Of a stretch of DNA of 64,000 bases, positions 32,920 through 43,690 are shown in pieces (position 1 is the first letter of the stretch; every line of letters begins with the position of its first letter). The notes beneath the pieces are model-generated. The model was given only the letters and a program-made list of their open reading frames with translations. It did not search any database and was not told the DNA's origin. Location of the stretch: assembly GCF_003573695.1 (NCBI RefSeq), contig NW_020639929.1, forward strand, positions 3,934,406-3,998,405, in the 5' to 3' direction. This DNA is from Papaver somniferum. Its lineage: Eukaryota; Streptophyta; Magnoliopsida; Ranunculales; Papaveraceae. A program made the translations under genes and the position numbers.

Positions 32920-33077
32920 TCATGTTATAAAGAGTACTGACGCTAATATTCCACTAATCACCAATCTTTAAGCGGTTCAAAGTGGAATATTAGCGTCAAT
33001 ACTCTTTATAACATGATATATCTTTTTCGATTGAGTTTACTACTTTTAATTTTATATTAAGTTCAAAATCAAAATCT
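32920..33077. repeat. TSD TCATG and right part of the foldback element
   Basis: TCATG (32920-32924) is the second copy of the target duplication. From there, TTATAAAGAGTACTGACGCT...AATATTCCACT pairs with AGTGGAATATTAGCGTCA...ATGATAT across a ~24-base loop, and the outer arm (to 33077) pairs with 25602-25669. The hairpin is close to perfect in its inner ~50 bp. Confidence 0.82.
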
Positions 33078-33301
33078 ACACAAGTCAAGAACGAACTTTA
33101 TTTACCACTATCAAAAATTCGATCATTTCGTGGTGAGTGAAAATCGGTGAATAACAAGAGACAAGGTGATCTTGTCGGGTAATTATTGGGATGTAACCAA
33201 GGTCTTGATAGGATTCCCATGAAGGTGTTTGACGTTGTACTCGTTTCTTTGTAGTGGATTTGAGTTGGTGTGAATCAAAGTGAACGTTGAAAATATATAT
33301 A
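33078..33301. other. Unclassified spacer
   Basis: No ORF, repeat or RNA gene recognised. An AT microsatellite leads into the MITE at the right. Confidence 0.5.
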
Positions 33302-33303
33302 TA

Positions 33304-33830
33304 CAGTAGAACCTCTAGATATTGATACTCCATATATTAATAACCTCTACATATTAATAAAAAATTATGGTCCCAACTTGGGAAAGTTCTAATAGTAATA
33401 ACCTTTGCAGTCCCACCTTAAGGAATTACCTCCATATATCAATAATCAACAATATATTGAAAAAATATAAACCTTGTTATACGAATTTTATCATTCATAT
33501 AAGTTATTTTCCTAAAATTGTATAATATTTTGATGTTTTGGAAAGAAAATAAATTGATGATTTATCTTTTATTGTACGTTACAGTATAATTTATAGTTGT
33601 CGAAAATATCAAAAATTCTCTAGTAGCCTGAAAAGTTCCTAGATATGTACATGTATTTGTGTATGGAACATAAAAATGTTTGTACATCATCTAGTACAAC
33701 TATACTTATATTGACCACATACCGAACTTAGAATTTTATATTGTTTATGTGTACCTCTCTATATTAATAAGCTTCGTATATTAGCAATTTTGTGAATACC
33801 CAAGAGTATTAATATAGAGAGTATCTATTG
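33304..33830. mobile_element. Emigrant-like (pogo-type) MITE, 527 bp
   Basis: The left end CAGTAGAACCTCTAGATATTG and the right end (reverse complement CAATAGATACTCTCTATATT) are flanked by TA (33302-33303, 33831-33832). Internal subterminal repeats of the ATATTAATAACCTCTA type occur at both ends. The ends resemble Emigrant/Lemi1 MITEs (CAGTAAAACCTCTATAAATT), mobilised by pogo-like transposases. Non-coding; the termini are moderately diverged. Confidence 0.72.
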
Positions 33831-33832
33831 TA

Positions 33833-34470
33833 TTGTATATATTGTTGAACCATTATATATCTTGTGTGAGTTTGAGTTATTTTTCTTATTTATTATTGTT
33901 ACATGTTCTTGGTTTAATTATTATTTATTATAATATTCCAAGATCCTAGTATTTATGTGTTTATCAGAATCTCTAATGTTATTGTGATTATTGTGACGCG
34001 CCAATTCCTTTGGCGACGAGATTAAATTATTGACATTGTTGTGTAGCATAGCATTACAAGGATGTATTGAAATCATAAGAGTTTTCAGTTGAATTACTAA
34101 ACATTTTGTTGAAAGACACATTTGACATTGGACGTTATCAAACTCAATCTCATAAGAATTTGGTTACTTGGAAAAGAAAATATATATGTGCAACAACAAC
34201 AACATTCCGAAAGTGAAATAATTCTATAAAGTTAAATATTTTTCCTTTAATATGTTAGCTTTGTGATTTTTCTAAATAAATTCACCTTTTTTTGTTGCAA
34301 TTGTTAACTAGCCGAAACTAAGTTATGTGTACATATGTTCAAAACTTCTGTCACCTCTTACAGAGAGTTATAAACTTTTTTCAATATTAATGTACCTAGT
34401 TTTAGGTACTTCTAGCTACTCTGCCAGCTAGAAGGCATAATACAATTGATCTTTTTCTCTTTTATAAATT
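33833..34470. other. AT-rich spacer upstream of LRR pseudogene
   Basis: No convincing gene. A short near-palindrome (TACCTAGTTTTAGGTA, about 34393-34408) and a TATAAATT (34464-34471) directly before the LRR-gene ATG are the only structures noted. Confidence 0.4.
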
Positions 34471-34970
34471 ATGACCATTCTATCAGAGAAGCACTCACAT
34501 AGTTCTGGGTTCAATGTCTCTAATGGGTTCACTAGTAACGTAGCAAAATTCAGTTCAAATCTTCTCTTAATTTTTTCCTCAGCAACAACAAAAGTGTGTC
34601 ATGAAACTGACAAAGCAGCTCTACTTGATTTCAAGAAGAGTATCTTTGATGAAGGTTCAGAGGAACTGTTAAAATATTGGAATAAAGACACCAATCGTTA
34701 TACCCAATGGGATGGTGTCCTTTGTAATCATTCCAACGGTGGAACTGTTAATAAACTCGTCGTGATACGAATACGATCGGAATAATTTCTCTATCATTAG
34801 GTAATCTCAAGTTTTCTAAACCTTTATTGTCTCATCAAGATAAAAGGGTCAATTCCTTCAGATATTGGAAAATTATCACATTTTTCTTCTATCTTTCTCA
34901 CTGGAAATGATTTCCATTCTCCACTTACGTCATCGTTTCAACATCTTTCAGAAACTCAAAAATCCACACC
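34471..34970 (+). pseudogene. Leucine-rich repeat protein fragment (LRR receptor-like or LRR extracellular type)
   Basis: The first frame (34471-34785) has a hydrophobic N-terminal region (NLLLIFSSATTKVCHE), then the LRRNT_2 pattern: DKAALLDFKKSIF, LLKYWNKDTNRYTQWDGVLC. After a frameshift, about 34845-34960 reads IKGSIPSDIGKLSHFSSIFL followed by a second partial repeat, the plant LRR consensus IP..IG.LS.L. The rest of the LRR domain and any kinase are absent. It would have been an apoplastic or membrane LRR protein, and it is truncated and dead here. Confidence 0.75.
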
Positions 34971-35160
34971 TTGAACATAATCTTTTATAGGAAGGATTGC
35001 GATATATATATATGATCTACAAAAAAAAAGTATAAATAACTTTGTATATGCACAACGAAACACATTTGGTCTTTCTGAATAATTCTTTTCCTTTAAAATT
35101 AAAGAGAATAAAATGGGATCACTAGTGTCTCTTAAGATGAACATAATATAAATTTTGAAA
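34971..35160. other. Unclassified spacer
   Basis: AT-rich with an ATATATAT run. Nothing recognised. Confidence 0.4.
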
Positions 35161-35481
35161 AAGCGGGGGTCTAACAACACCACCCAATATTTCGCTTAAC
35201 AATCTGTATGGACAAACTCGAATATACTTTTAAGAGAATTAACAAGACTCAATCAATTAAAAGTATATCAAAGAGTTTATATCTCTATTCTTGATTTGAT
35301 TTACTCAAGCAAGAACTGCAAGTTCTAATCAAATACAAGGAATAACTTGGATGGTACCAAAGACCAATATCCAAGGATCAATCAACAACCTAAGGTCAGA
35401 TTTCCAATTGATTGATTCAAACACACAACCTGTATTATTTCGATTATATAAAAAAATATAATGCGGAAAAAGAAATAACAC
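35161..35481 (-). repeat. Fragment of copia-type LTR (U5 end), minus orientation
   Basis: GCGGGGGTCTAACAACACCA onward follows the order of 16586-16930 (TCTAACAAC, ATTCAAG.GTCAATCAA, ATAATGCGGAAAAGAAATAA) with many differences. It stops at AAGAAATAACA, directly against an oppositely oriented fragment. Confidence 0.72.
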
Positions 35482-35690
35482 ATGTTAGAGCATTGCTCGG
35501 TCGAACTCGCATGCGTTGCTATCTCAAGCATGTTTGTCAATGTTAGTGATCAAAACTATAAGTCTTGATTTATAGTATATTATAGCTAAGTCTCGGACTA
35601 GGATAGAAAGTGTAGTTGAGCTCAAGAAATTCATGGCGATTCATCATACAAGTAGAAAAACTACTCAAGGAATAACTTTGTAAGGACCCT
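35482..35690 (+). repeat. Fragment of copia-type LTR (U3 end), plus orientation
   Basis: Begins TGTTAGAGCATTGCTCGGTCG, the U3 terminus of the large LTR family, and continues with TTAGTGATCAAAACTATAAG. It is a reverse-complement relative of 180-395 and is head-to-head with the preceding fragment. Confidence 0.75.
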
Positions 35691-37607
35691 CAAGCTCGTC
35701 AACGCTATTAGACTAGTCAAGAAATTATTATCTGATAACAATTCGATTAGTTTAACACGAACGTTAATTAATAGATTAACCTAACAACGATTTAGATACG
35801 AAAATAGGATCGTTAGATAGATCTCGAAAAGTTATGCTAAATGGGCTGCTCGAATGTGTCATTCGGATACCAGAGGGAGAAGATATCATCAGCTTTGTTT
35901 GAAGGGCAAATTAGTCATTTTACAGCTTAGCCGACCTGGGATACCCTTATCTAGCTGAGTGTGTGGTTTAGCAAATCTCTTTAGTCTTATCCTAGTCGAG
36001 TTGATAAACTCGATTTCCTTTCTTTTCTTATTCGATCTTCATCTTATTTCTTCTCTTTCTTCTTCTTCTGTTTCTTTCTTTCTCTATTCTTCTCTGTGGA
36101 GAATTTGAGAGTCATGCATAGCGATTTGTTGAGCACGGTCAGTTGATGAAGATGTATCAATCAGGATGGTGGCGATGTTATTGTGAAATAAGAAAGAGAA
36201 CAATTTGGGATCGGAGAATTAACAGAGGAAATCCAGTTAGGGTTTGTAAACGGTGTATTTGGATTCGTTGGAATGGATAGGCTAATTAGGTTGTTGATAA
36301 ATGAAGGATAGAGGGTTGTTGTTTAATTGAAGATGTATAACTGTTTTGAGGAAGAATCAGTGAAGTTAGGGTTAGGGGAAATTCAGAATAAGAGTTTGAA
36401 GATGAAATTGAGAGTTTAAGGAGAAGATTTGAGATGGGTATGATTAATATGGAAGTTAGGGTTAGGTCTTGAATTCGAATTAGAAAAATAGAGGATTGGG
36501 AATTTGTCAGGGTTTTTCATAGAACCACTGGTGGTGTTGAAGATTATTGAATTTGTTGATGAGCTGTGATGAGTTGCTGCATTGAATCGAGGTGAAGAAG
36601 AGATTGAACACAATTGCCTGAGTATTATTGTATCGAGGTAAGATTTCTTATTAGAAAATTTATTGTAGTTATTCATTTTAGTTTTGAGTTCTTTTTGTAG
36701 TGGGTGACGTAAAAATTGAGGAAGGGGTTTTCCGTGGATGTGGAATTATAAATCATTGGTGGCGATGCTGTTAAACCAGGGGTAGAATGAGACTTATCAT
36801 ATTGAGAATGAATGGATATGTAGTACTTAGAGTTTTGTAGTGGTGATGGTTCTTGTGTTGTGTCTGGGATGTGGTGGAAATGGAATTCAGGACATGAATA
36901 AGTTTGTGATTGTGAAGTCAATGTAATGAACATGACAAGGGAGTTGGTGTTAGAGTATTGAGTTACAGATGGAAAGAGTGGTTGAGTTGAGATAAGTCTA
37001 GAGGGAGATAAATATGAATTAGGTGAGGGTTGAACAGCTGTAGGGGATTATGATTTGTGTCTAAGGCATAAGATGTATTATCTAAAGAAGGTGGTGTTAT
37101 TGGTGCAGATGAAGTGAAATGAGTTGTATCTGGAATTGTAGTTGTTTATAGGTGAAAGAACTGTATGAGGTATATGAATTGTAGATGATGGTTGGAGTAC
37201 TCAGTGATGCAATGAGGGTTGCAGTTGAAGTTATAGATCAAGCAAAGACTCGACTGGTTTAGTGGTGACTAAATTGTGTGTTTTCAACTGAGTTGTATAT
37301 TGGTGGTACAGGGAGTGAGAAGATTGTTGTAGCTGTTTGCAAGAGTCAATCTGACTTTGGTATAATGGAGATGGTGATGTGTTACTTCAGGTTGAATGGG
37401 TGCAATGATGATTGTAGAGACTAGATAATAGCTCCAAAGGAGGCTTGCTACTGCAATTGCGGGTAAGCTTAGTTTGTATTGTAATTTGAAGTTAGATAAA
37501 TTGAATGTGCAATGTGTAAAGTTGATGCTCTGTGTTTAATATGGTTTAATTGAAATAAGAAAATAGAAGTTGGTTATTAGGAAGTCTTAGTTTAATCCAC
37601 TGGATTC
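35668..37607 (+). repeat. Unclassified, probably LTR-type repeat starting TGTAAGGACCC
   Basis: TGTAAGGACCCTCAAGCTCG resembles the starts of several plant gypsy LTRs. A pyrimidine-rich stretch (about 36040-36105, TTCTTCTTCTTCTGTTTC) resembles an LTR leader. The remainder is G/T-rich on the plus strand and lacks supported ORFs. The reverse-strand ORFs at 36416-36933 are not credible. No second boundary or TSD was found. Confidence 0.35.
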
Positions 37608-38054
37608 TCCCCATTCACACTGGCTTTTGGAACAGAGGCAGTCATACCCACTGAGGTACACCTGAAGACTACCAAGACCCGTGCTGTCGAATCTGGAAAC
37701 AATGAGAGCACATTGGCTTTAGATAAAGAGCTGCTGGAAAAACAAAGAGAAATATCCTTGCAGCAATTAGTTTGATATCAGCAGGCAATCAAGCTGAGTT
37801 ACGACCGAAAGGTCAAAGAACGAGCTTTTAAGCCAGGGGAGTATGTCTTGAAGAAAACTCGAGCAGCCACAATTCAGCCAAACTGCGGAAAACTCGGAGC
37901 AAATTGGGAAGGTCCATACATATATAGTAAACATACCCGCATCTCAGGGCTCCTACTACCTAAGGAACCTCGATGGTACTCAAGATTCAAAACCATGGAA
38001 GCCATGGAATTCGTTCCACTTGAAGAAATTTTATCATTAGCTAGATTCACATAA
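37608..38054 (+). pseudogene. Integrase C-terminal fragment of a Tat-like gypsy element
   Basis: The frames read SPFTLAFGTEAVIPTEVHL, then after an in-frame stop YDRKVKERAFKPGEYVLKKT and GKLGANWEGPYI, then SGLLLP, PRWYSRF. This is the integrase C-terminal domain followed by the end of pol in Tat-lineage elements. Everything upstream is missing. The break at the left (about 37605) is against unrelated repeat. Confidence 0.8.
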
Positions 38055-38810
38055 GAGTAGTCTCGTTCAAATCCTGTTGTGCTGCACTCTTTTTCCTTTC
38101 TGATGGTTTTATCCCACTGGGTTTTCCACGCAAATGTTTTAACGAGGCAGCTGTTGTTGGGCAGTAGGTACTTATATTGTCATTCTTATTCAGATATTTA
38201 ATTCAATATTATTTTGGTACTCCACATTCTATCATAATTGTTCACTGCTGCGGATGGTTTGAATCCGCAGTCAGTCCTAAATGACAAAGCAGTACAATTC
38301 GTGTATACTGTCAGCAACATCTCCAACACCTCGCAGATAGAGTGAATGCACAACTCGAGCATTTTTACCCTATTCTTAGCATGTCCCCATCATATGGACA
38401 TCAAAAAATGTAGCGAACATTTTCCCTATCCAGACATGGGGAAATGTATACATTTCAAATCTGCACGCATCTTGAATAGTGGGATTTGTCCCCTTGCGCG
38501 AATTCAAGATAACAGAAAAACTCATTCTTATTCCATGCGCGAGCAAAATACAGCAAGGAAGTGCACCCTTGCGTAAATATTGAGCAGCATGACACAAACT
38601 ACAAAGTAGGAGCAAGTTACATATCACCTCAGTCACTTGGGGAAGAGATGTGCAACACCTCAGCACAAACATACTATTAGTTGGGGGAGAGCTGCATAAC
38701 ACTCTAACAACACGCTCGGGGGCGAGTTATGCAGCACTCCAAAATGCAAAGTTCAGTAGCAAACAGATTTAGGGAACCCGAACTTCTTAACCCATAACAA
38801 TTTATGGATT
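38055..38810 (+). other. 3' untranslated region of the truncated Tat-like element
   Basis: No ORF supported. It contains repeated AGCAACAT/GCAACAC..CA motifs around 38590-38750 (GGGGGAGAGCTGCATAACACT, GGGGGCGAGTTATGCAGCACT). It lies between the pol end and a PPT. Confidence 0.6.
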
Positions 38811-38822
38811 AAGAGGGGGCGA
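38811..38822 (+). promoter_or_regulatory. Polypurine tract of truncated Tat-like element
   Basis: AAGAGGGGGCGA lies immediately before TGTTTGTACCC, the usual PPT/LTR junction form in Tat-type elements. Confidence 0.75.
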
Positions 38823-39195
38823 TGTTTGTACCCTAATATTTCACACACAAAATGGGATCTCTTGGGCCTAATATGCTTCTCATATTAGCCAAGTATAGGA
38901 AAGTTGGGCCTTAGAAACACTCTATGTACAAGCCCATGTGCAACAACCCAAATAAGTGCTTAAAAAAGTCCACGTCAGCAATGATGGTCGCCACGCCAGC
39001 AAGTGCCATGTTAGCAATGTTGTCTCCACATCGGCACGCCACATCAGCAGTACCAGCTGCACCGTCATCAAAACGACCCAATCAGTAGGTAATGTGGCAG
39101 AATATTCTGTCAAGGTGGAAGCATATTCTGTTAGGGTTATAATGACGTCAGCATATTCCTGACGCCCTCAACATTTTCTGTTTCCGTCTTAACTA
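38823..39195 (+). repeat. 3' LTR (incomplete) of truncated Tat-like element
   Basis: Begins TGTTTGTACCCTAATATTTC after the PPT. A clear terminus CA and a TSD were not found and the sequence changes character near 39190, where a LINE fragment starts. Confidence 0.6.
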
Positions 39196-39199
39196 GTAA

Positions 39200-39393
39200 T
39201 GGATATTTGAAACATGAAAAATTGAGATGTTTGTTAACTAGTAATGGGATCTTTAGTATAAAATTACTTTATGACAAATTGCATAACCCAATTGCTTTGT
39301 CTTCGTTAAATTTTATAGCTTTTTTTTGGACGTCTTTTTGGAAGATGGATTTTTCTCCAATACTCAAAATATTTTTTTGGAAATGCATCCACT
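39200..39393 (+). pseudogene. LINE zinc-finger (zf-RVT) fragment
   Basis: Translation gives LTSNGIFSIKLLYDKL and FFWTSFWKMDFSPILKIFFW, matching the spacing of the zf-RVT region found after the reverse transcriptase of plant L1-type LINEs (S.G.FS.K..Y..L ... W..FW....P..K.F.WK). It is cut off at 39393 by an LTR terminus. Confidence 0.6.
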
Positions 39394-41115
39394 ATTAGAG
39401 CAACGCTCGGTTAAACCTATAAGTTTTGCTATCTCAAACTTGTTGTCAATGTTAGATGATCAAAACTATTTCTTGATTTCTAATCTACTAAGTCAAGTCT
39501 CGAACTAGGTTAGAATTTGGTAGTTGAGTATCAAACATCACCCTCGAAGACTGAAGATCGACGAAGAAATTTGGAGAACTTCTTTTATCAGGTATGTGAA
39601 GACTGAACCATTTTATTTTACTCACGATCTAGCATTCTATTTTTTGATACTATGTCGTATGACTTCTAGTAGATTTAAAAACAACAAGTTTCGAGTCAAG
39701 CTTGTCTTGTTAAAAGTCTTGAAATATGATTCAAGCATAGATGTCCAAATGTCCTTAACAATATTAGTTTGAAACATTTTATTGTTCGAGAATTAATTTG
39801 TGAAACAATTGAATATCGTCCATATAAGTGATTTTATCATTTGGGAATGTTTTAAGCATCATAAGAGAGAAATCCAAGAACTTATGATATTTCTGCTCAG
39901 GGTAGGTTGGAAAACAAGTTTGCAAACCATAGATATCTGATTTCATAAATAACGGAAAGTCAGCAAACCAGTTCGCAAACCGCAAGTTTAGTTGGAAACA
40001 ACTCACAAACACGGTTCATGAACCGTGGTGAACTGAAGTTCTGGTGTTGGAATTAAAGGCTTAAGGTTGGCAAACCCAGCTGGCGAATTGTGTCCATCTG
40101 AGTTCATAAACCGAGTACGGTTGGCAAACCCAGTTGCGAACAGTATACATCTGATTTTTCGAGCCGGGTAGGGTTGGAAAACTCCGTTCACAAACCATAT
40201 CTCCCTGACTCGTGAATTTTAGCCTTACGGTTCACGAGCCGTTTCACCAACGGTCCAAGTAGAATTTAGCAGATGCTCAAACACTTATTTTTCTAAATAT
40301 GTTTAATATTGCTATAACTTCCTTAACACTTCTAAAGCTTCATTGATCACTAAAACACTTATGTGTGTACATCATGATTAAACTCTTGAGTGTTTAAGTG
40401 AACATCAACTTGCTTATAGTTCGAAAAGCATATTTGGCAAATCAGAACGGTCATTATACAGAGTTCCGTAATCGAACCACTGTGTATACTTTTTCATTGT
40501 GTTTTCAAGATTAATTCTAATATGTTTTAATTGAAACCTTAACTAGAGTTTCATTTAAACAAAGAAAGTGTTTGCTTGATTCTCAAGTTATCGTAGATCG
40601 AATTTTAAGTAACCCTGAGCCTTGAAAAACTATAAATAGAGATGCTCTTTCAACCAGGAAATTCAATCCCTAACACTTTGTGTCCTAGATGATATCTAGA
40701 TTCGTCCTATATGAACTTAGGTTTCCTCTGAGAAACATAATTAGGTTTACGACTAAAAGACTTCGTTTTTGGGATTCGTGAAGCCAGGTATGACTATGTT
40801 TACCTTGATTGTTCGTTTATACTGATCTTTCTTTTCTGTTATCGAGGATCTTGTAATCTCTTTTAGGCAAGATAGATAAATTGCAAAGTTCTCTTCGTAT
40901 CAGACTTTGTGATTCCTTAAGATAGATGTCCGAGAATTGATCTTAAGTGATTTTTTGAAGATTGTTCTTGATGAGAGGTGGTAAAATATCCAGGCTTCTC
41001 ATCTAAGTGAGTGTAATTATTCCGTATTATAATGTTTGATATCTTTGTCTATTGCAAACATATTTCCAAGACTTAGATTTTTGTTTCCAATTCAAATGTT
41101 ATTTTCGATGAACAA
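39394..41115 (+). repeat. Solo-LTR-like relic related to the large copia-type LTR family
   Basis: Begins TTAGAGCAACGCTCGG, close to TGTTAGAGCATTGCTCGG, and follows the family order: ATCAAAACTAT, GTCTCGAACTAG, and near the far end GGGATTCGTGAAGCCAG and TTCCGTATTATAATG. In the middle, instead of the TACGGGTAC palindromes, it has CGGTTCATGAACCG (about 40013-40026) and repeated TTGGCAAACCCAG motifs. No internal region accompanies it. The right boundary is approximate and no TSD was found. Confidence 0.6.
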
Positions 41116-43165
41116 TATACTGTATGAAGAGGGAAAAAACTAAAAAAATGCTCCATGGCTTTAAAACTGGACATGAGTAAAGCCTTTGATCGTGTAAAAT
41201 GAAGTTTCTAAACAATGTTAAGGAAAAGCTGGGATTTGGCAACAAATGGCATCATTTGGTTCATGAATGTGTTAGTACAACAAAGATACAAATACTTCTA
41301 AATTGATCATTGTGCAAATCATTCTAACCATCAAGGGGAATTCGTCAGGGTGACCCATTGTCACCGTATTTATTCTTGCTCACAATGGAAGTGCTTATAA
41401 GAGCTCTAGTTAAGGCTGAACAAGAAAAGAAAATTCAAGGTATCAAAATATCTAAAAATGCACCACAAGTAACAAACTAATTGTTTACAGACGATTGCTT
41501 GTTGTTTGCAAAGGCTATATTCATAATGCAAACCATCTGTTTGAAGTCATCAATAAATTCAGTGCAGTCTCGGGTCAACAAATTAACTTTCAAAATTCTG
41601 CAGTTTTCTTCTCAAAACACATACATTCACGTCATTGCAGAATATTACTAAGAAGATTCAGAATGAAGAAAATGTCTCTTGAAGAGATATATTTGTGTAT
41701 ACCTTTATTTTTATATAGGAAAAAAACATCTTCGTTTTTAAGTTTAGTTGATACCATGAAAACTAGACTGATAAGGTGTAATGGCAAGTTCATGAACCAA
41801 GTTGGACGATATGTGATGGTAAAAAATATTCTTAACACAATGGTTTCGCATCAAATGTGTATCTTCAGAATCCCGGAGACAACATTGAAGGAGATGGAAA
41901 AAGTTCAGCGTAATGGAAAAGGTTTTTTACTATTTACTCAAGATGATACAGAGGACATACTTCAGATCCATATTCCCGTAACGAATGAATATAGACTTGT
42001 GTAGACTCTTACAAGGACGGGAAAGTTTCCTGTCAAGTCAGGTAATATGAAATTCATGAATATTAAACATAACAATGCTCATCAGAATGATAAGGTAGCT
42101 GGAGATTTTGGAAAATATTATGATGTTTAGACACTTTACCTAAGGTCAAACAATTCTGGTGGAAGTGTATTTGTGACATTGTACCATCTAGTGAAAGGCA
42201 GAGTCATGAACTATGGAGGAGAAAATTGTAATATGTGTAATCAAGGAGTGGAAACAACAAGACGTATTCTGTTGGAGTGCACTTTCTCAAGTGATATTTG
42301 GTTGACAATACCAGGAGCAAGCCAACGTATTCATCAAAACGATCACAATGTATCATAATGGATAAAAAGCCGGTTCACTGATACAATGACCAATCTGGTA
42401 GATGATTGGGTTGTGAAGATGGAAAACACGGTCTGAGAGATATAAAAAGCACGTTGCGACGACTTTTCAAGAAATACGTCCAAACCCAGTTGGTGTCATA
42501 AAATGCATCCAGCTGCGAAATGACAGTACAGAGGAAGAAAATGCAGCTGAAAAGAGATATTGCAGCTGTGTCAGTTCGGGAAAATCCGACACATACGACT
42601 CGTTGGATGCCACCAGAAACACATTTCTTTTCTTTTTGATGTGATGCATCATATAAAAAGCTTAATAACGATCATCATACTGGCGGCATAAGACTAATAA
42701 TCCGTAATTTTGCAAGTACTTATGGACAAGGGAAATACGTAAGCTCGGAGCAAGCTGAATGGGAAAGACTGTTGTTAGTTATGGAATGGGCAGAAGAGAT
42801 TGGGATACCAGAGGCGTGTTTTGAGTTAGATGCACAAACGATGGCTAATGCAGTTAATGAACATCACCAGCAAGTAGCCGGGAAAAATCAATCTACGATT
42901 CCAGATATGAAAATAAGTTACGTAATAACCCTAAATGATGTTGCAAATTTATAAGTAGAGAATGCAATAAGCCAGCGGACAAACTTTGTTGCAAATTTAT
43001 AAGTAGAGAATGCAATAAGCCAGCAGACAAACTTTCCAGGCATGATAGGAAATTTAAAGTATCAAGAGTTTGGCCTTCATATCCACCTGCTTTTGCTGCA
43101 AATGCAATTATGGAGGATACTATTCATTGGTAATGAAATTTTTTCTTAGTATAAAAAAAAGTAAA
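41116..43165 (+). pseudogene. LINE (L1-type) fragment: reverse transcriptase to 3' end
   Basis: 5'-truncated. RT motifs in order: MALKLDMSKAFDRV (41154), GIRQGDPLSPYLFLLTMEVL (about 41338-41400), LFTDDCLLF (about 41482, with FTDD in place of FADD). The connection region (ORF 41495-42004) has INKFSAVSGQQINFQNS and NQVGRYVMVKNILNTMVSH. Then come a zinc-finger region (CNMCNQGVETTRRILLECTF, about 42230-42300) and an RNase H-like tail (ACFELDAQTMANAVNEH). Stops and frameshifts occur throughout. The end near 43150-43165 has a short A-rich tail (ATAAAAAAAAGTAAAAAG). Confidence 0.85.
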
Positions 43166-43690
43166 AAGAAAATATACCGCATCTTTCTGGTTTTCAATGT
43201 GCCAAACAGACCCCGGGAGAGAGAGTGAGTTAGGGGAGTTGCAGTTGGGTAGTGTTAGTGGCGGAGGAGACTAGAATAAGCTAAACGTGGGCCAAAAACG
43301 GCTTCAAATGCCGACCAATTACAAAACTACACCTTGTTTGTTTGCTGGCTGAGTCGATCCCCGACGCGTATCGAGTTAGATGTTAAACTGTTTGTTTGTC
43401 GCCGTCTCAATGGGCCATCGAGTTTTTAAGCGATGGTGCTATTCACAGTTCTAAAACACCACTCTACTCACAGTTCAACAACATCTAAATCCTACATCTT
43501 TCAAATGGTGAATCTTTTTATTTAATAGTGGATCCTGGCTGAATATCCCTGAACCACTACTCTTATGACACCTAGCATTGAGTGGTGAATAGAGCTAAGT
43601 GGAGAGCTGAATATCATTTCCGGTTATTTTCATATCCATCTTTGATTTTGCTCTGAGTTCACTTCAGACGGAAAAGCCTAGAGTTTATTT
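43166..43690. other. Unclassified spacer
   Basis: Somewhat GC-richer than neighbours. A partly inverted pair of motifs (GGTGCTATTCACAGTT near 43435 and GAGTGGTGAATAGAGCT near 43579) may mark an old MITE, but ends are unclear. Confidence 0.3.

Noticed and set aside
36416..36933. Two minus-strand 86-residue proteins
   Set aside because: Serine/asparagine-rich translations of a G/T-rich repeat, with no domain and no supporting context.
38346..38702. Overlapping ORFs on both strands in the Tat-like 3' region
   Set aside because: Located between pol end and PPT, where no coding is expected; they overlap each other on opposite strands and match nothing known.
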